This document shows positions 22,256 through 32,248 of a stretch of DNA of 64,000 nucleotides, piece after piece. The DNA lies in assembly GCA_030063045.1 (NCBI GenBank), contig JAQSEB010000022.1:496001-560000 (forward strand), given 5' to 3'. The stretch's first letter is position 1, and each line of letters opens with the position of its first letter. Below the pieces are notes generated by a model. It was given only the letters and a program-made list of their open reading frames with translations. It ran no database searches and was not told where the DNA came from. The stretch comes from Pratylenchus scribneri (lineage: Eukaryota; Nematoda; Chromadorea; Rhabditida; Pratylenchidae). Made by a program: the position numbers and the translations under genes.

Positions 22256-22507
22256 TTATGCCACCAATTCATCTTTGCTGAATTTTCCGTCCCCGTTTTT
22301 GTCATTTTTTCGAATTTCATTTGCCGCTTGTATCTCATATTGGGCCTTTGTCATTTCTAAATCATCATTGCCAATTGACGTGACGAACATAAATGGAACC
22401 CAATAAATAACTTTTGGGTCTTTCAATCCTTTTTCGAGATAATATGGCACAGAATAATGAGCCTGAAATTGGGAAATCTCATCAGCAGTTAGATAGCCAT
22501 CCTGCAA
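22256..22507 (-). pseudogene. Orphan last exon of an EF-hand calcium-binding protein
   Basis: A TTTTTGCAG acceptor at 22508 opens a frame DGYLTADEISQF ... IRKNDKNGDGKFSKDELVA-stop. The C-terminal loop DKNGDGKFSKDE is a canonical 12-residue EF-hand. DGYLTADE at the start is the second half of another loop, so the preceding exon should supply its first half. Upstream on this strand there are only a palindromic element and the broken end of ZF7, with no matching exon within about 1.5 kb. It is either a fragment or a gene with a very distant 5' part. Confidence 0.65.
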
Positions 22508-22599
22508 AAATAAAGTAAATAAATAATTTGATATTTAATTTTGCAAATAAATTATTGAAAATTGCGAATAGAATATTGAAAATTGCGAAAAGTTTATAA

Positions 22600-22865
22600 C
22601 GGTTTAATGGTTTGTCCTAGCTCCTAGTCCCACAAATCTTATACCCAATCGATAGATCTCGTCAAGATGCGGCGATTAATATATTATTTGTAGTGGTATT
22701 CAAAAATTAAGGGTTTTAAACCACTTAAACCATCTATTGTAGTTTGGTTTAAAACCAATTAAACCATGACAAATTATATACCATTCAATGAGTCTTGACA
22801 AGCTCTATCCAATGGTATATGGTTTATGAATTTTGGGCAAACCACTAAACCTTAATTAACTTTTC
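22600..22865. repeat. Palindromic MITE of the CATCAAGACGCATCGAATGG family
   Basis: ATAGATCTCGTCAAGATGCG at the left and TTCAATGAGTCTTGACAAGC at the right form imperfect inverted arms around GGTTTAAAACCAATTAAACC. A more diverged copy than the one at 7824. Confidence 0.6.
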
Positions 22866-22904
22866 GCAATTTTCAATGTTTTTTCGGCAATTTTAAATAT
22901 TTCC

Positions 22905-24212
22905 CTAAATAATTTGCCCAAATGTGCCAATTTTCTTGTTAAATTTCCAAATTTTGCCATATTGATCGATATATTCATCGCCTTCATTTTGTGGTGTTTT
23001 CTATAAAATTTTTTGCTTATTTTACTTAATATTTCAACTAATTACCTTTCTTTTCGTGTGTTCATGTTCTCCTCTCGTATATAAACATCCATTTGATTTC
23101 AAATAAATTCCAGCAAATTTGCATTTATTATTGTGCCTTTGTATTTCACAACGCAAATATAATCCTATTCCTTTTGTCTCAATGTTAGAAAAACCAAATT
23201 TCTTCCGCAACATTTCGTGTTGAATTTTTTTGCCAATTTTCTTGTTAAATTTCCAAATTTTGCCATATTGATCGATATATTCATCGCCTTCATTTTGTGG
23301 TGTTTTCTATAAAATTTTTTGCTTATTTTACTTAATATTTCAACTAATTACCTTTCTTTTCGTGTGTTCATGTTCTCCTCTCGTATATAAACATCCATTT
23401 GATTTCAAATAAATTCCAACAAATGGGCATCTACCACCATCGGGATTACTCTTTGAGCAATATAAACATAGAGTTGTTTTTCTATTTAAAAATCCGGTAA
23501 AACCAGATTTGATGAGCAATTTATCTTGTGAAATATTTCTGCCAACATGGGCACGAAAAAGCCATAATTTGCCAAAGATATCAACATAATCACGCTCAAT
23601 AGGTGACTGGGAAATATAGAAAAATGAATAGAAATATAAATTGTAATTTTAAAAATATTTAAAACTGATAACAATGATAAAATACCAAAGGTCCATCCAT
23701 AAACATTAAAAATGGCTTACATTTTCTTCCTTTCTCTGTCGAATATTTCTAGTATTTTTCATTTGATGATTGTGCTTATTCCGCGTATAAATATTTGAAC
23801 AGGCATTCAGTAAAATTGCCTTGAATTGGCATTCTTTGTTCGGGCAATGGAATTGTCGAGTCAATTTTTCCTCCTTTCCAACAATCATTCCACCCATTTT
23901 GTTTTGGCACCATTCCTTCAAATGTTTTTCATCCCGAATTTTGCTGGCAAATTCCCAGCATTTTCCCGAAGTATCCATGAAATCGGGTTCATCATCATCT
24001 TCCTCCTCTTCGTCATCACTGACATCATCAGCATTTTCTTCATCCTCCTCAATATCCTCATTCATTTCTTCTTCATCGTCATCATCTTCCTCTTCTTCTT
24101 CCTCTTCTTCTTCTTCATTATCTAAAAAATGTTTTTTTTTAATTTTATAAAATAAATAATTTTTACCATTTTTATCAATACAAAAATTTTTGCAGCAAGG
24201 AGTTAAATTCAT
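22905..24212 (-). CDS. ZF7: zinc-finger gene with chimeric and truncated last exons
   Basis: Exons (complement) 24167-24212, 23721-24121, 23352-23606, 23046-23306 and 22905-23000 give an open frame of 352 residues. Exons 1-2 copy those of ZF5 (long acidic run; the same 45-bp stop-free intron 1). Exon 3 starts SPIERDYVD and has a LWLFRARIG finger. Exon 4 is a hybrid: its start is IWKFNKKIG type but its end (RGEHEHTKRK) and following donor match exon 3. Exon 5 repeats the start of exon 4, then meets a stop at 22905 after 31 codons, before any metal ligand. A 306-bp tandem period explains exons 4 and 5. It may be expressed with three fingers or be decaying. Confidence 0.65.
22928..23440. repeat. 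306-bp tandem duplication of finger-exon sequence
   Basis: Words such as TTGCCATATTGATCGATAT, CCTTCATTTTGTGGTGTTTT and TTACCTTTCTTTTCGTGTG recur 306 bp apart across an intron and its flanking half-exons. It is the product of unequal exchange between neighbouring finger exons. Confidence 0.85.
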
Positions 24213-24327
24213 TTCTCAATTGAAAAAATTCGTTTCAAATCTAAAGATGTAAAAAAATTAATTTTAAAAATAAATTTAATTTTAGTTTCATTTAATCGCT
24301 AAATATTTACACAAAATACAACAAAAT

Positions 24328-24389
24328 AAGTCGATAAAAAGCGAAGCCAAATGAATGGAGAGCGGTGAAAAGGGCAGCAAAATGGAAGG
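24328..24389 (-). promoter_or_regulatory. Conserved upstream block of ZF7
   Basis: It is the same as the ZF5 block (AAGTCGATAAAAAGCGAAGC and following motifs), 116-177 bp upstream of the ZF7 ATG. It lies inside the duplication, so it is not independent evidence. Confidence 0.6.
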
Positions 24390-24690
24390 AAAGTGCGCAA
24401 GAAAATATGTCTTCTCCATATATTTTGGTCATTGATTAAATCTTTGTCGAAGGTTACCAAACATCAATGCGCAATTTCCCATCAAAATATCGCTCACTAT
24501 TTAAAATATTCAACAATAGAAAAAATGTTCAAATATTATGGCTTCGGGCAAATTTTCAGTCAGGAAGAAAAATAACATCATTCTCAATCACAAATTTCAA
24601 TTCATTCTAATTTAATTTCCCGATGGCGGCAAAAATATAGCTGAATATTTGCTTGAGGCAATTTTCCCTATCGTTTCCAACTTACTAATT

Positions 24691-24896
24691 GTTATGGCTA
24701 AAGGAAGAGCCAGCAGCAAAAGTGCTAAAGACAAAGGGAAAAGGAAAGGAATATGGCACAAACGAATAACAACACTCCCGATGGTGGACGATGGCCTATC
24801 GGTTTAGGCACCCGAGTGGAAGGGGCCCCCGAAACGACGGTTCGACAACGACTCTCCACCCAAATTTTTCAATTCCATAATACTAATAATATTTGA
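24691..24896 (+). other. GC-richer island, uninterrupted copy
   Basis: Partner of 16400-16690. Without the element, the frame from ATG 24753 reads MAQTNNNTPDGGRWPIGLG, continues through GAPETTVRQRLSTQ and stops after 47 codons. No family was recognised. 24900-25549 is AT-rich spacer. Confidence 0.4.
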
Positions 24897-25557
24897 ATAT
24901 ACTTTGATTATAGAGATATTGGGTATACAGATTTTTGTACGAATTTTATTATTTATTAATATTTTTTTAATAATGAATTTTCATAAAAAAAATTAAATCA
25001 TCCATAGGTCATTTTAGTATTGACAAATGGAATTACTGATAGATTATAATGAAAAATGATAATAAAATTCATAGATAATATTGGTTCAAAGGTTTGTCCG
25101 GGGCTCATATCAAATTGAGCAGAAATAATATTTTTAGATTATAAATTTGGACAATGAATGATGTCCTCCCGCCGAAGATTCAGTCGGTGATTTGATTATT
25201 CTTCATTCAACAACCATTATAAGAAAAGATAAAAGACGAAATATTGTTGTAAGCAAATTTTCTAAATATTCGCATTATGCGTTCTAATTTACCCATGGGA
25301 AAAAATATAAAAAAAATCCATAAGAATTGGGATAAAAAGAAATCAAAAAATAAATTTATGAAAAATGCATAAAAATAATAAAAAATCAATTTTTTACCTC
25401 TCACTTTAAATATAAACAATTCTGATTGTTTCATTGCTTCTTATATTAATAAAATTAATTTTACTGTGAATTTTTAGGGATGTATTTTTTCTTAAATTCG
25501 ATCACTATTCAGAAATCAAATTTAAAATTCTACATACTATTGATCTCGGCCTTTGTC

Positions 25558-26195
25558 CAGGGTGACCCATTCATTTGACCAAAAATGTGGCTTTGGCTAT
25601 GAAAAATGTGGGAAAAATGTGGCAAAAAAGTCCAAAAATGTGGCAAAAAATGTGGCATTGTTTAAAACAATTAAAATTCAATATAAATTCATTTAAAACA
25701 TTTATTCTGCATATTTTTCCATAGTTTAAACTTTCTTTAGTAATTCGGTGGTATTGGAAATTAAAAGATTATAAACTTGTTGACAATCAGAATTGAATTT
25801 TATATGTAGAGACAAGTGAATTAATTAATTTAATTTTCATTTGGTTTCTTTCATCTTTTTTCACTGCAAAAAAAATGTGGCATTTTTTTAAAACGCTTAA
25901 AATTCGCTAAAATTTATTTTAAATCATTTATTCTATACATTTTTTACCATATTTTTCAATTTCATATGCAATTTTATATTATAAATAATAGCCGCGCAGC
26001 AAAAAATTTGACCAAAAAATGATTGCGCAGCGAAAAATTTTAACAAAATTTATGAAATTCATTGATTTTTAGTAAAAATTGACAAATCTTAAAAATGTGG
26101 CAAAATGTGGGGAAAGTCGAAAATGTGGGAAAAATGTGGCGAGATAGTCGAAAATGTGGCAAAAGCCACATTTTAGTGGTAATTGGGTCACCCTG
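25558..26195. mobile_element. 638-bp hAT-like element with empty site in copy A
   Basis: Ends are CAGGGTGACCCA and TGGGTCACCCTG. The 8-bp duplication CCTTTGTC lies at 25550-25557 and 26196-26203. The matching site in copy A (near 17350) has one CCTTTGTC and no insert. The interior is AT-rich, with repeated AAAATGTGGCAAAAA words near both ends and GCGCAGCGAAAAATTT in the middle, and no transposase ORF. Confidence 0.95.
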
Positions 26196-27600
26196 CCTTT
26201 GTCTTACATGAGAATGAAATGAAAAAAAATTATTTTTACTTTGTTTAATATTTTAACTGAATTCATTTACATTTTGATCATTTTATTCAAAAATTACAAA
26301 AAAAAAACAAATTTGTTCTATGCAAAATATTGAGAAAAGTTGAAATATATTAAAATGAAATTGAACAATGAGGATCGAAGCATAGACATTCGCAATTCTC
26401 AAAAAACAAATTTAATTCAATTATGTTTGTGTTTTCCTCGAATATATAAGCATCCATTCTCTTTAACATAAATTCCAGTTAAAGGGCATCTTCCACCATT
26501 GATCCCTTCCTTTTGGCAATACAAATTTAATGTTTGTTTCCTCTGACGAATTGTTGAAAAGCCGAATTTGTTGCGAAATAATTCAGGATCAGCGTTTTTC
26601 CCAATTTTCGAATGAAAAGGCCAGGTTTTTCCCAAACAGTCCACATAGTCATCGCCAACAATCGGTTTAAGATTCTAAACATAAAAAAAGTTAAATTAAT
26701 AAAATCTAATCTATAGAGCATTTAGTATTTATACAACGAACTTTTTTTTTAATTTATCGACCCTCGCCGATGTAGTATTAACATGAATTTATCATCTTTT
26801 ATTTAAAAAATGATATCACCATTTCAAATGAAAAACTAATTTTAGATTCGTTAATACCTAAATAATATAACTGCAAAAATAGGAAATTTATAAAAATCGG
26901 AAATTTTGAGCGAGAGATCACAAAAATCCATATTAGGGCAAGGGCCATAGATAGGATTTAAAAGAGGAGAGTGAATATTTCCAATTATTTTCGAATTTCC
27001 CATTTTTTTGCTCTAACCTTTATATTTGGTTCATAAATTTTGATTTTGGTTAGGCTTAAGCCGATAATTAAATCCAAAATTCATATTTTATGATATGTTA
27101 TGACATTTAAATAAATTAGCTAGAATATAAGATTTAAAAAATTAAGAAAATATGAATTCACAAAATCGACCCACCTTTTGCCGTATTTCTCCATGATTAT
27201 GTTTTCCTCTTAGATATAAACATCCATTTGAATTCAAATAAATTCCGGAAAATTTGCAATTCTTATTGCCCCTTTCACAGCGCAAATACAATCCTGTTGC
27301 CTTTGTCGCAATTCTAGTAAAGCCAAATTTGTTGCGCAACAATTCGTGTTGTATGTTTTTGCCAATTTCCTTGGTAAATTTCCAGATTTTGCCATAAATA
27401 TCCGTATAATCATCGCCAATATTTTTAGGTGTTTTCTTAAAATTTTTGGTACTTTTCGTTTTTGTATATCCCCCTTTTTGTTGAGAAAGGAAAAAGTGTA
27501 TGCTTTTCTCTATGATTGTTACGGAATTGAGTTAGGGTCATTCAGGGATACTTGAGATGATATCATATCACAAAATGCCTTCGAATGCCGTGATAACCAG

Positions 27601-27767
27601 CAGGGCTGGGCAAAATCTCAGAAAACACTATATTTCACAATATATGATAATGATAACGATACGATATTTCACATTTTCAAAGGGGGACCCTTTACTTTTT
27701 TTTTTTAAATTTTGAAAAAACTCAAAAATACGATACGATAAACGATATCAAGATTTGCCCAGCCCTG
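27601..27767. mobile_element. CAGGGCTGGG-ended inverted-repeat element
   Basis: It runs from CAGGGCTGGGCAAAATCTC to GATTTGCCCAGCCCTG, with interior ACGATACGATATTTCAC facing GATACGATAAACGATATC. The flanks do not give an exact 8-bp duplication. In copy A (18754 onward) the same element is cut off at 18885. Confidence 0.7.
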
Positions 27768-28263
27768 CTAATAACCCTAATCCTGAAGAACCAAGAATCT
27801 GAGAATAACTTCCTGCTATGGAGGGAGATTTGCCCCTTTTTAGAATTTTGCCTCCTTTTTTTTTGCATCCTAAGCAAGGATGCCCAACCTACTAATCCCC
27901 CTTCGGATTATTGCATGAAGGTAAAGGCCATTTTTGCCTATTTTTCCTTGCGGAATATTTTAACTAAGTTTTTCTTCTCAGGGTTTCGTAAATAATTTGA
28001 TTTCGCAGAAATGTTTACCATTTTTAAAAATGTCCCCCACCCCAAAAAAAAGCCGCCTTTTTATTGAAAATGCCCCTCAAATTGTAATCCATATGAGATC
28101 CCTCTATTGGCCCAAAGCAGAGGGTCAGTCCTTTCATTTTTTTTTCTAGTTGGATGAGATACAAACTCGACAATATTATTACATTTTTAGATTTGTTTCA
28201 CTTAAATCCTTCCTTTCCCAACAAAATAGTACCCCTCTTTTGGTGTGTTCATGTTCTCCTCTT

Positions 28264-29037
28264 CGGAAAAACTTATTTGTCTCCCAAAATCGACTTATTT
28301 TTGCACCAAATTTTTCCCTCTCCCAAAATCGACTTATTTTTGCACCAAATTTTCACCTCTCCCAAAATCGACTTGTTTTTGCACCAAATCGGGGGAATTT
28401 GTTTTTCACGTTGTAAATAATATAAAACGATTTTGGGACATTCCTGGGGTACGCGGAAGTCAAAAAGGAGGTGCTCGGGATTATGCCGGATATAGGGGGA
28501 TTAATGTGGATATAGGGGGATTAAGGTGGATATAGGGGGATTAAGCATAGAAATGGATTGGAAATGGCTGGGAAGGCCACTAGAAAGTCGGTGAAGTATA
28601 ATAGAGTCCCGGAAAGTGCGCGGGATTTAGCCGGATATAGGGGGATTTAGGTGGATATAGGGATTAAGATGGATATAGGGGAATTAAGCCGGATAAGTCT
28701 AGTTAGGGGCTAGGGATTAGGGTTATGGTCGGCATGGGATTTAGGGGCTAGGGGCTTAGGATTAGGGGCTCGGAGCATTGGAATCTCGCGAAGCCGGAAG
28801 AAAAACAGCCTAAGACAGGACTCGAGCCCATTTTGAGGGACAATTAAGCTTTTCCGTATTAGATTTGAGTAGAGAAAAGAGGAAGTAAATGTGAAAATTC
28901 AAATTTCCGCCCAATTTGGTGCAAAAACAAGTCGATTTTGGGAGAGGTGAAAATTTGGTGCAAAAATAAGTCGATTTTGGGAGAGGGAAAAATTTGGTGC
29001 AAAAATAAGTCGATTTTGGGAGACAAATAAGTGGCAC
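28264..29037. mobile_element. 774-bp foldback element inside ZF8 exon 3
   Basis: Both ends carry inverted arrays of a roughly 40-bp unit containing CCCAAAATCGACTTATTTT and GCACCAAATTT. The centre (about 28430-28800) is built of GGATATAGGGGGATTAAG-like words. The direct repeat GTTCTCCTCTT lies at 28253-28263 and 29038-29048 (11 bp). There is no transposase ORF. Its centre is shared with 45811-47280. Confidence 0.9.
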
Positions 29038-30225
29038 GTTCTCCTCTTGTGTATAAATATCCATTTGATTTCAAATAAATTCCCTTATATGGGCAATTTA
29101 CACCAGTGGGATTTGTTTTTGAGCAAAATAAATTTATAGTTGTATTATTATTGTACATTCCAGTAAAGCCATATTTGATGCGAAATATGTCCTGCGAAAT
29201 ATTTTTACCAATCTGGGAATGAAAAGTCCATAATTTGCCGTGATAATCCACATAATCACTTTTCGATGCGGAAATCTGCTGATTTTTCTAATACAAGAAA
29301 ATGTAAAATGTTAAATTTTAATTAAATTAAAAATGATTAAATATAATAAACAAAATAATATGCACAATCACTAATCCCCTAGAAAAATTGAAATGAATTT
29401 TAAAAAAATAATTTTTTTTATATGGAAATTTGAGATAATTTTAGAAATTAATAAAAGTCGGCAATATCTTTCCAATATGACAGCATACAAAATAGAAAAA
29501 ATTATATTCTGATTATTAGCCATTTTAGGGCTAAATTTATCTCATTTGAATCATTTCTGCATATTTTACATATTATTCAATAATTTTGGTCATAATAAAC
29601 TAAAAATGACTTACTTGCTCATTTTGCCAAACATTTTTCGCATTTTCCATTTGATGATTGTGTTTATTTCTGGTGTAAACAATTGAACATGATTTCAGTA
29701 AAATTGCCTTGAATTGGCATTCTTTGATTTTGCAATGGAATTGTCGAGTCAATTTTTCCTCCTTTCCAACAATCATTCCACCCATTTTGTTTTGGCACCA
29801 TTCCTTCAAATGTTTTTCATCCCGAATTTTGCTGGCAAATTCCCAGCATTTTCCCGAATTATCCATGAAATCTGGTTCATCATCATCTTCATTCTCTTCT
29901 TCATATTCTTCAGCCTCCGTATTGTCTTCATCATCTTCATCATTCATTTGCGCTTCTACTTCATCATCTAATAAAATTTAATTTTAATTAAAATTAATAT
30001 TCAATTTTACCATTAATATCATTACGATTATTTTTGCAGCCAGCATTCAAATTCAAATTCATTTTGCTTCAAATTAAATCCTTCGAATAGATGTTCGAAA
30101 TTATAGAAAATAATGGAATTTTCTAGAGGTAGAAAAAATTTTAGTTTGATATCTGAAAAACAATTCTGAAAATGAGTATTTTTAAGTATTATTATTTTCA
30201 TTTCATCTAAAAATCGTTGTACAAA

Positions 30226-30282
30226 AGCAAAAATCGATATAAAACAAAGTCGAGTGAAGATAGGAAAGGGTAAAGAATGGAG
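30226..30282 (-). promoter_or_regulatory. Conserved upstream block of ZF8
   Basis: AAAAATCGATATAAAACAAA, GTCGAGTGAAGATAGG and AAAGGGTAAAGAATGGAG lie 164-220 bp upstream of the ZF8 ATG. It is the most diverged version, yet the ATCGATA core and the purine tract remain. 30283-30480 reads open on both strands without a recognisable product. Confidence 0.5.
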
Positions 30283-30796
30283 AAAATCGAAATGTTGCGC
30301 ATATGGGCGGGCAGCAATGCAGAGGATATTGCGCATCCTTACCAAATGAGGAAATATGTGCGGAGCTGGCTACCTTCCACTCCTCAACGGACGCATTTTC
30401 CCAAAATATGGATAGGGAACATTTCCCAAAGGAGGCACAATGGTGTTTGGTGGCGGGCAACCCAAAATTCCATTAACTAAAATTGCAAAAAGAAATTTTA
30501 AAAATTTATTAAATCACAGGGCTCGCAGATTTTTTTTACAAAAAAGAACATTAACCTTGAAAAAAATATTTTGGTGGCAAAAAAAGATATTCGTTTTTAG
30601 CTAATTTAAATTGATTAAAATTTTTTAATAGGTACATAAACATCAATATAAAAAAGTACAAATCTTTTGAAAAAGTACATCTGCGACCCCTGCACTGATT
30701 TAGATAATGGTTTAGGTTTTGGAGCATAGTAAAATGAGAATGAAATGGAAAAAGCTTTAAAAATTTATGGATTTTTACAACCAAAACAGCATCATG

Positions 30797-31228
30797 CAGG
30801 GATCTCAGATGGTTTTTCGGTTTGGGGGGCATTTGGCGAAAAAAAGGGGTCATCTGGGGGGCATTTTCATTAAAAAAGGAGGCATTTTGGGGGGGCAGTT
30901 TTAAAAAGTGCCAAAACTTAGAAAATTTTTGCCAATAATGGCCGCGCAGCGAAAAATTAGATCAAAAAATAGCCGCGCAGCGAAAAATTAGATCAAAAAA
31001 TAGCCGCGCAACGAAAAATTAGACCAAAAAATAGCCGCGCAGCGAAAAATTAGACCAAAAATGGCCGCGCAGCGAAAAATTTTAAAGAAAATTGACCCTT
31101 TTGGGGAAAATTTTAACAAAAAATCAATAGGGGGCGTTTGGGGCAACTCGGCTCAGGGGGCACAAAAGGGGGCAAAATCTCAAAAAGGGGGCAAATGCCC
31201 CCCGTAGGGGTACATTCTGAGATCCCTG
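30797..31228. mobile_element. 432-bp hAT-like element with internal 33-bp subrepeats
   Basis: Ends are CAGGGATCTCAGA and TCTGAGATCCCTG. The 8-bp duplication GCATCATG lies at 30789-30796 and 31229-31236. At 30941-31083 there are about five units of GCCGCGCAGCGAAAAATTAG plus ACCAAAAAATA. The same GCGCAGCGAAAAAT word lies inside the 25558 element. G-rich GGGGGGCATTT motifs flank it on both sides. Confidence 0.93.
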
Positions 31229-31236
31229 GCATCATG

Positions 31237-32248
31237 CTTTATATAATTGTGTCGCATTTATTATTTTTACTATAGTTGAATTTTATAATGATTTAAATAG
31301 AATCCAATAAAATTTTATTAAAAAAAAAACTAAAGTTCAGTTCCCTTGTCTCTACCATTTTTTAAAATAAAGGGAGATATTTAATAATGTCAAATATCGA
31401 AATTTTTTATGGGTTAAAAATTTTATTTTTTTCATTAACAATTTTTATCAATTCATTTTTTCATACTTTTGCATGTGCACGAATTACGATTATCCAAACA
31501 TTGGTATGCGCCCTTTTATGGTTGCCTTTGACTGCAGCTCTGATCGTTCAAAAAACCATAGCAGCTGCCTTAAATGTGAAAATAAAAATGGTCATAACAT
31601 TTTTACTTATTTTTTTAAATTTTATTTTTATGCCAAAATAATCTTCAAAAATATCCAAAATATAATTTGCTAAATAATCTATGATTGAAAATGTTGAAGG
31701 GTCCTGCATAGAAAATTTTTAAAATTTCGATAAAATTATACTCAAACGATATTTTGGGAATTTACTTACCTTTTTTACATTTTACAAATTTATTCTATTT
31801 AATGTTGTTTCATAATCATAAGGCTAGCCAGGAACCAGGATTTAATAAAAAAAAGATGAAAATAAATTTAATTGTTAGATTAGTGCTAAGCTTATTATAG
31901 ATTGATGAATCTTAAAGAAGCCTCTGATTTGGTTGGCTTGAAAAACATTTTGTTTTTCGACAATGTAAATTCACTTTTCAGTCATTTTTTTGTAATAATA
32001 CAATCTCAATTAAATAATAATAAATAGTTGTTTCATGCCAAATTTATAAATATCAATATTTTTATTATTAATTTCGGAAAATTCCCAATTAGAATGCCAT
32101 ATGAATTGATTTGGAAAATAATTCTTTTTAATGTAAATTTAATGCATTCCATTAGATAAATAAATTGTGATCAATCAACAAGCATCGAATGTAAATAAAA
32201 TAATTTTTTTCCAAAATTATTCTTCTTTAATCTATAATCTTAATTCTT
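31237..32248. other. AT-rich spacer with a decayed finger-exon trace
   Basis: No convincing gene. At 31387-31640 a short frame begins with a hydrophobic segment (YGLKILFFSLTIFINSFFH), and another frame gives MCTNYDYPNIGMRPF with several Cys, but no splice sites support either. At about 31955-31978, TTTTTCGACAATGTAAATTC matches the LNLHCRK part of the finger exons, so a remnant of the array reaches here. Confidence 0.35.

Larger units (their letters stand above)
23986..27732. repeat. Segmental duplication, copy B
   Basis: It is the partner of 15699-18885, covering ZF7 exon 1 and its promoter, the GC-richer island, and ZF8 exons 4-5. It carries the 638-bp element at 25558 that copy A lacks, and continues past 27732 into a complete inverted-repeat element where copy A is broken. 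Copy B therefore shows the older arrangement at the right edge. Confidence 0.88.
26417..30062 (-). pseudogene. ZF8: zinc-finger gene disrupted by a 774-bp foldback element
   Basis: Exons (complement) 30011-30062, 29615-29967, 28233-29287 (interrupted), 27175-27435 and 26417-26674. Exon 1 is MNLNLNAGCKNNRNDIN. Exon 2 is acidic (EAEEYEEENEDDDEPDFMD) with a CWEF finger. Exon 3 (KNQQISASKSDYVDYHG, LWTFHSQIG) is cut right after YTRGE by the element at 28264-29037, removing the H-x-H ligands and adding about 40 foreign residues before a stop. Without the element and one copy of its 11-bp duplication, the exon would be exactly 90 codons in phase 0. Exons 4 and 5 are intact fingers nearly identical to ZF6. 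A truncated two-finger protein, or exon skipping (which would keep phase 0), is possible. Confidence 0.8.

Noticed and set aside
30518..30691. Another hAT-like element (CAGGGCTCGCAGAT and ATCTGCGACCCCTG ends)
   Set aside because: The ends look right, but the flanks TTAAATCA and CACTGATT do not match, so the boundaries are unproven.
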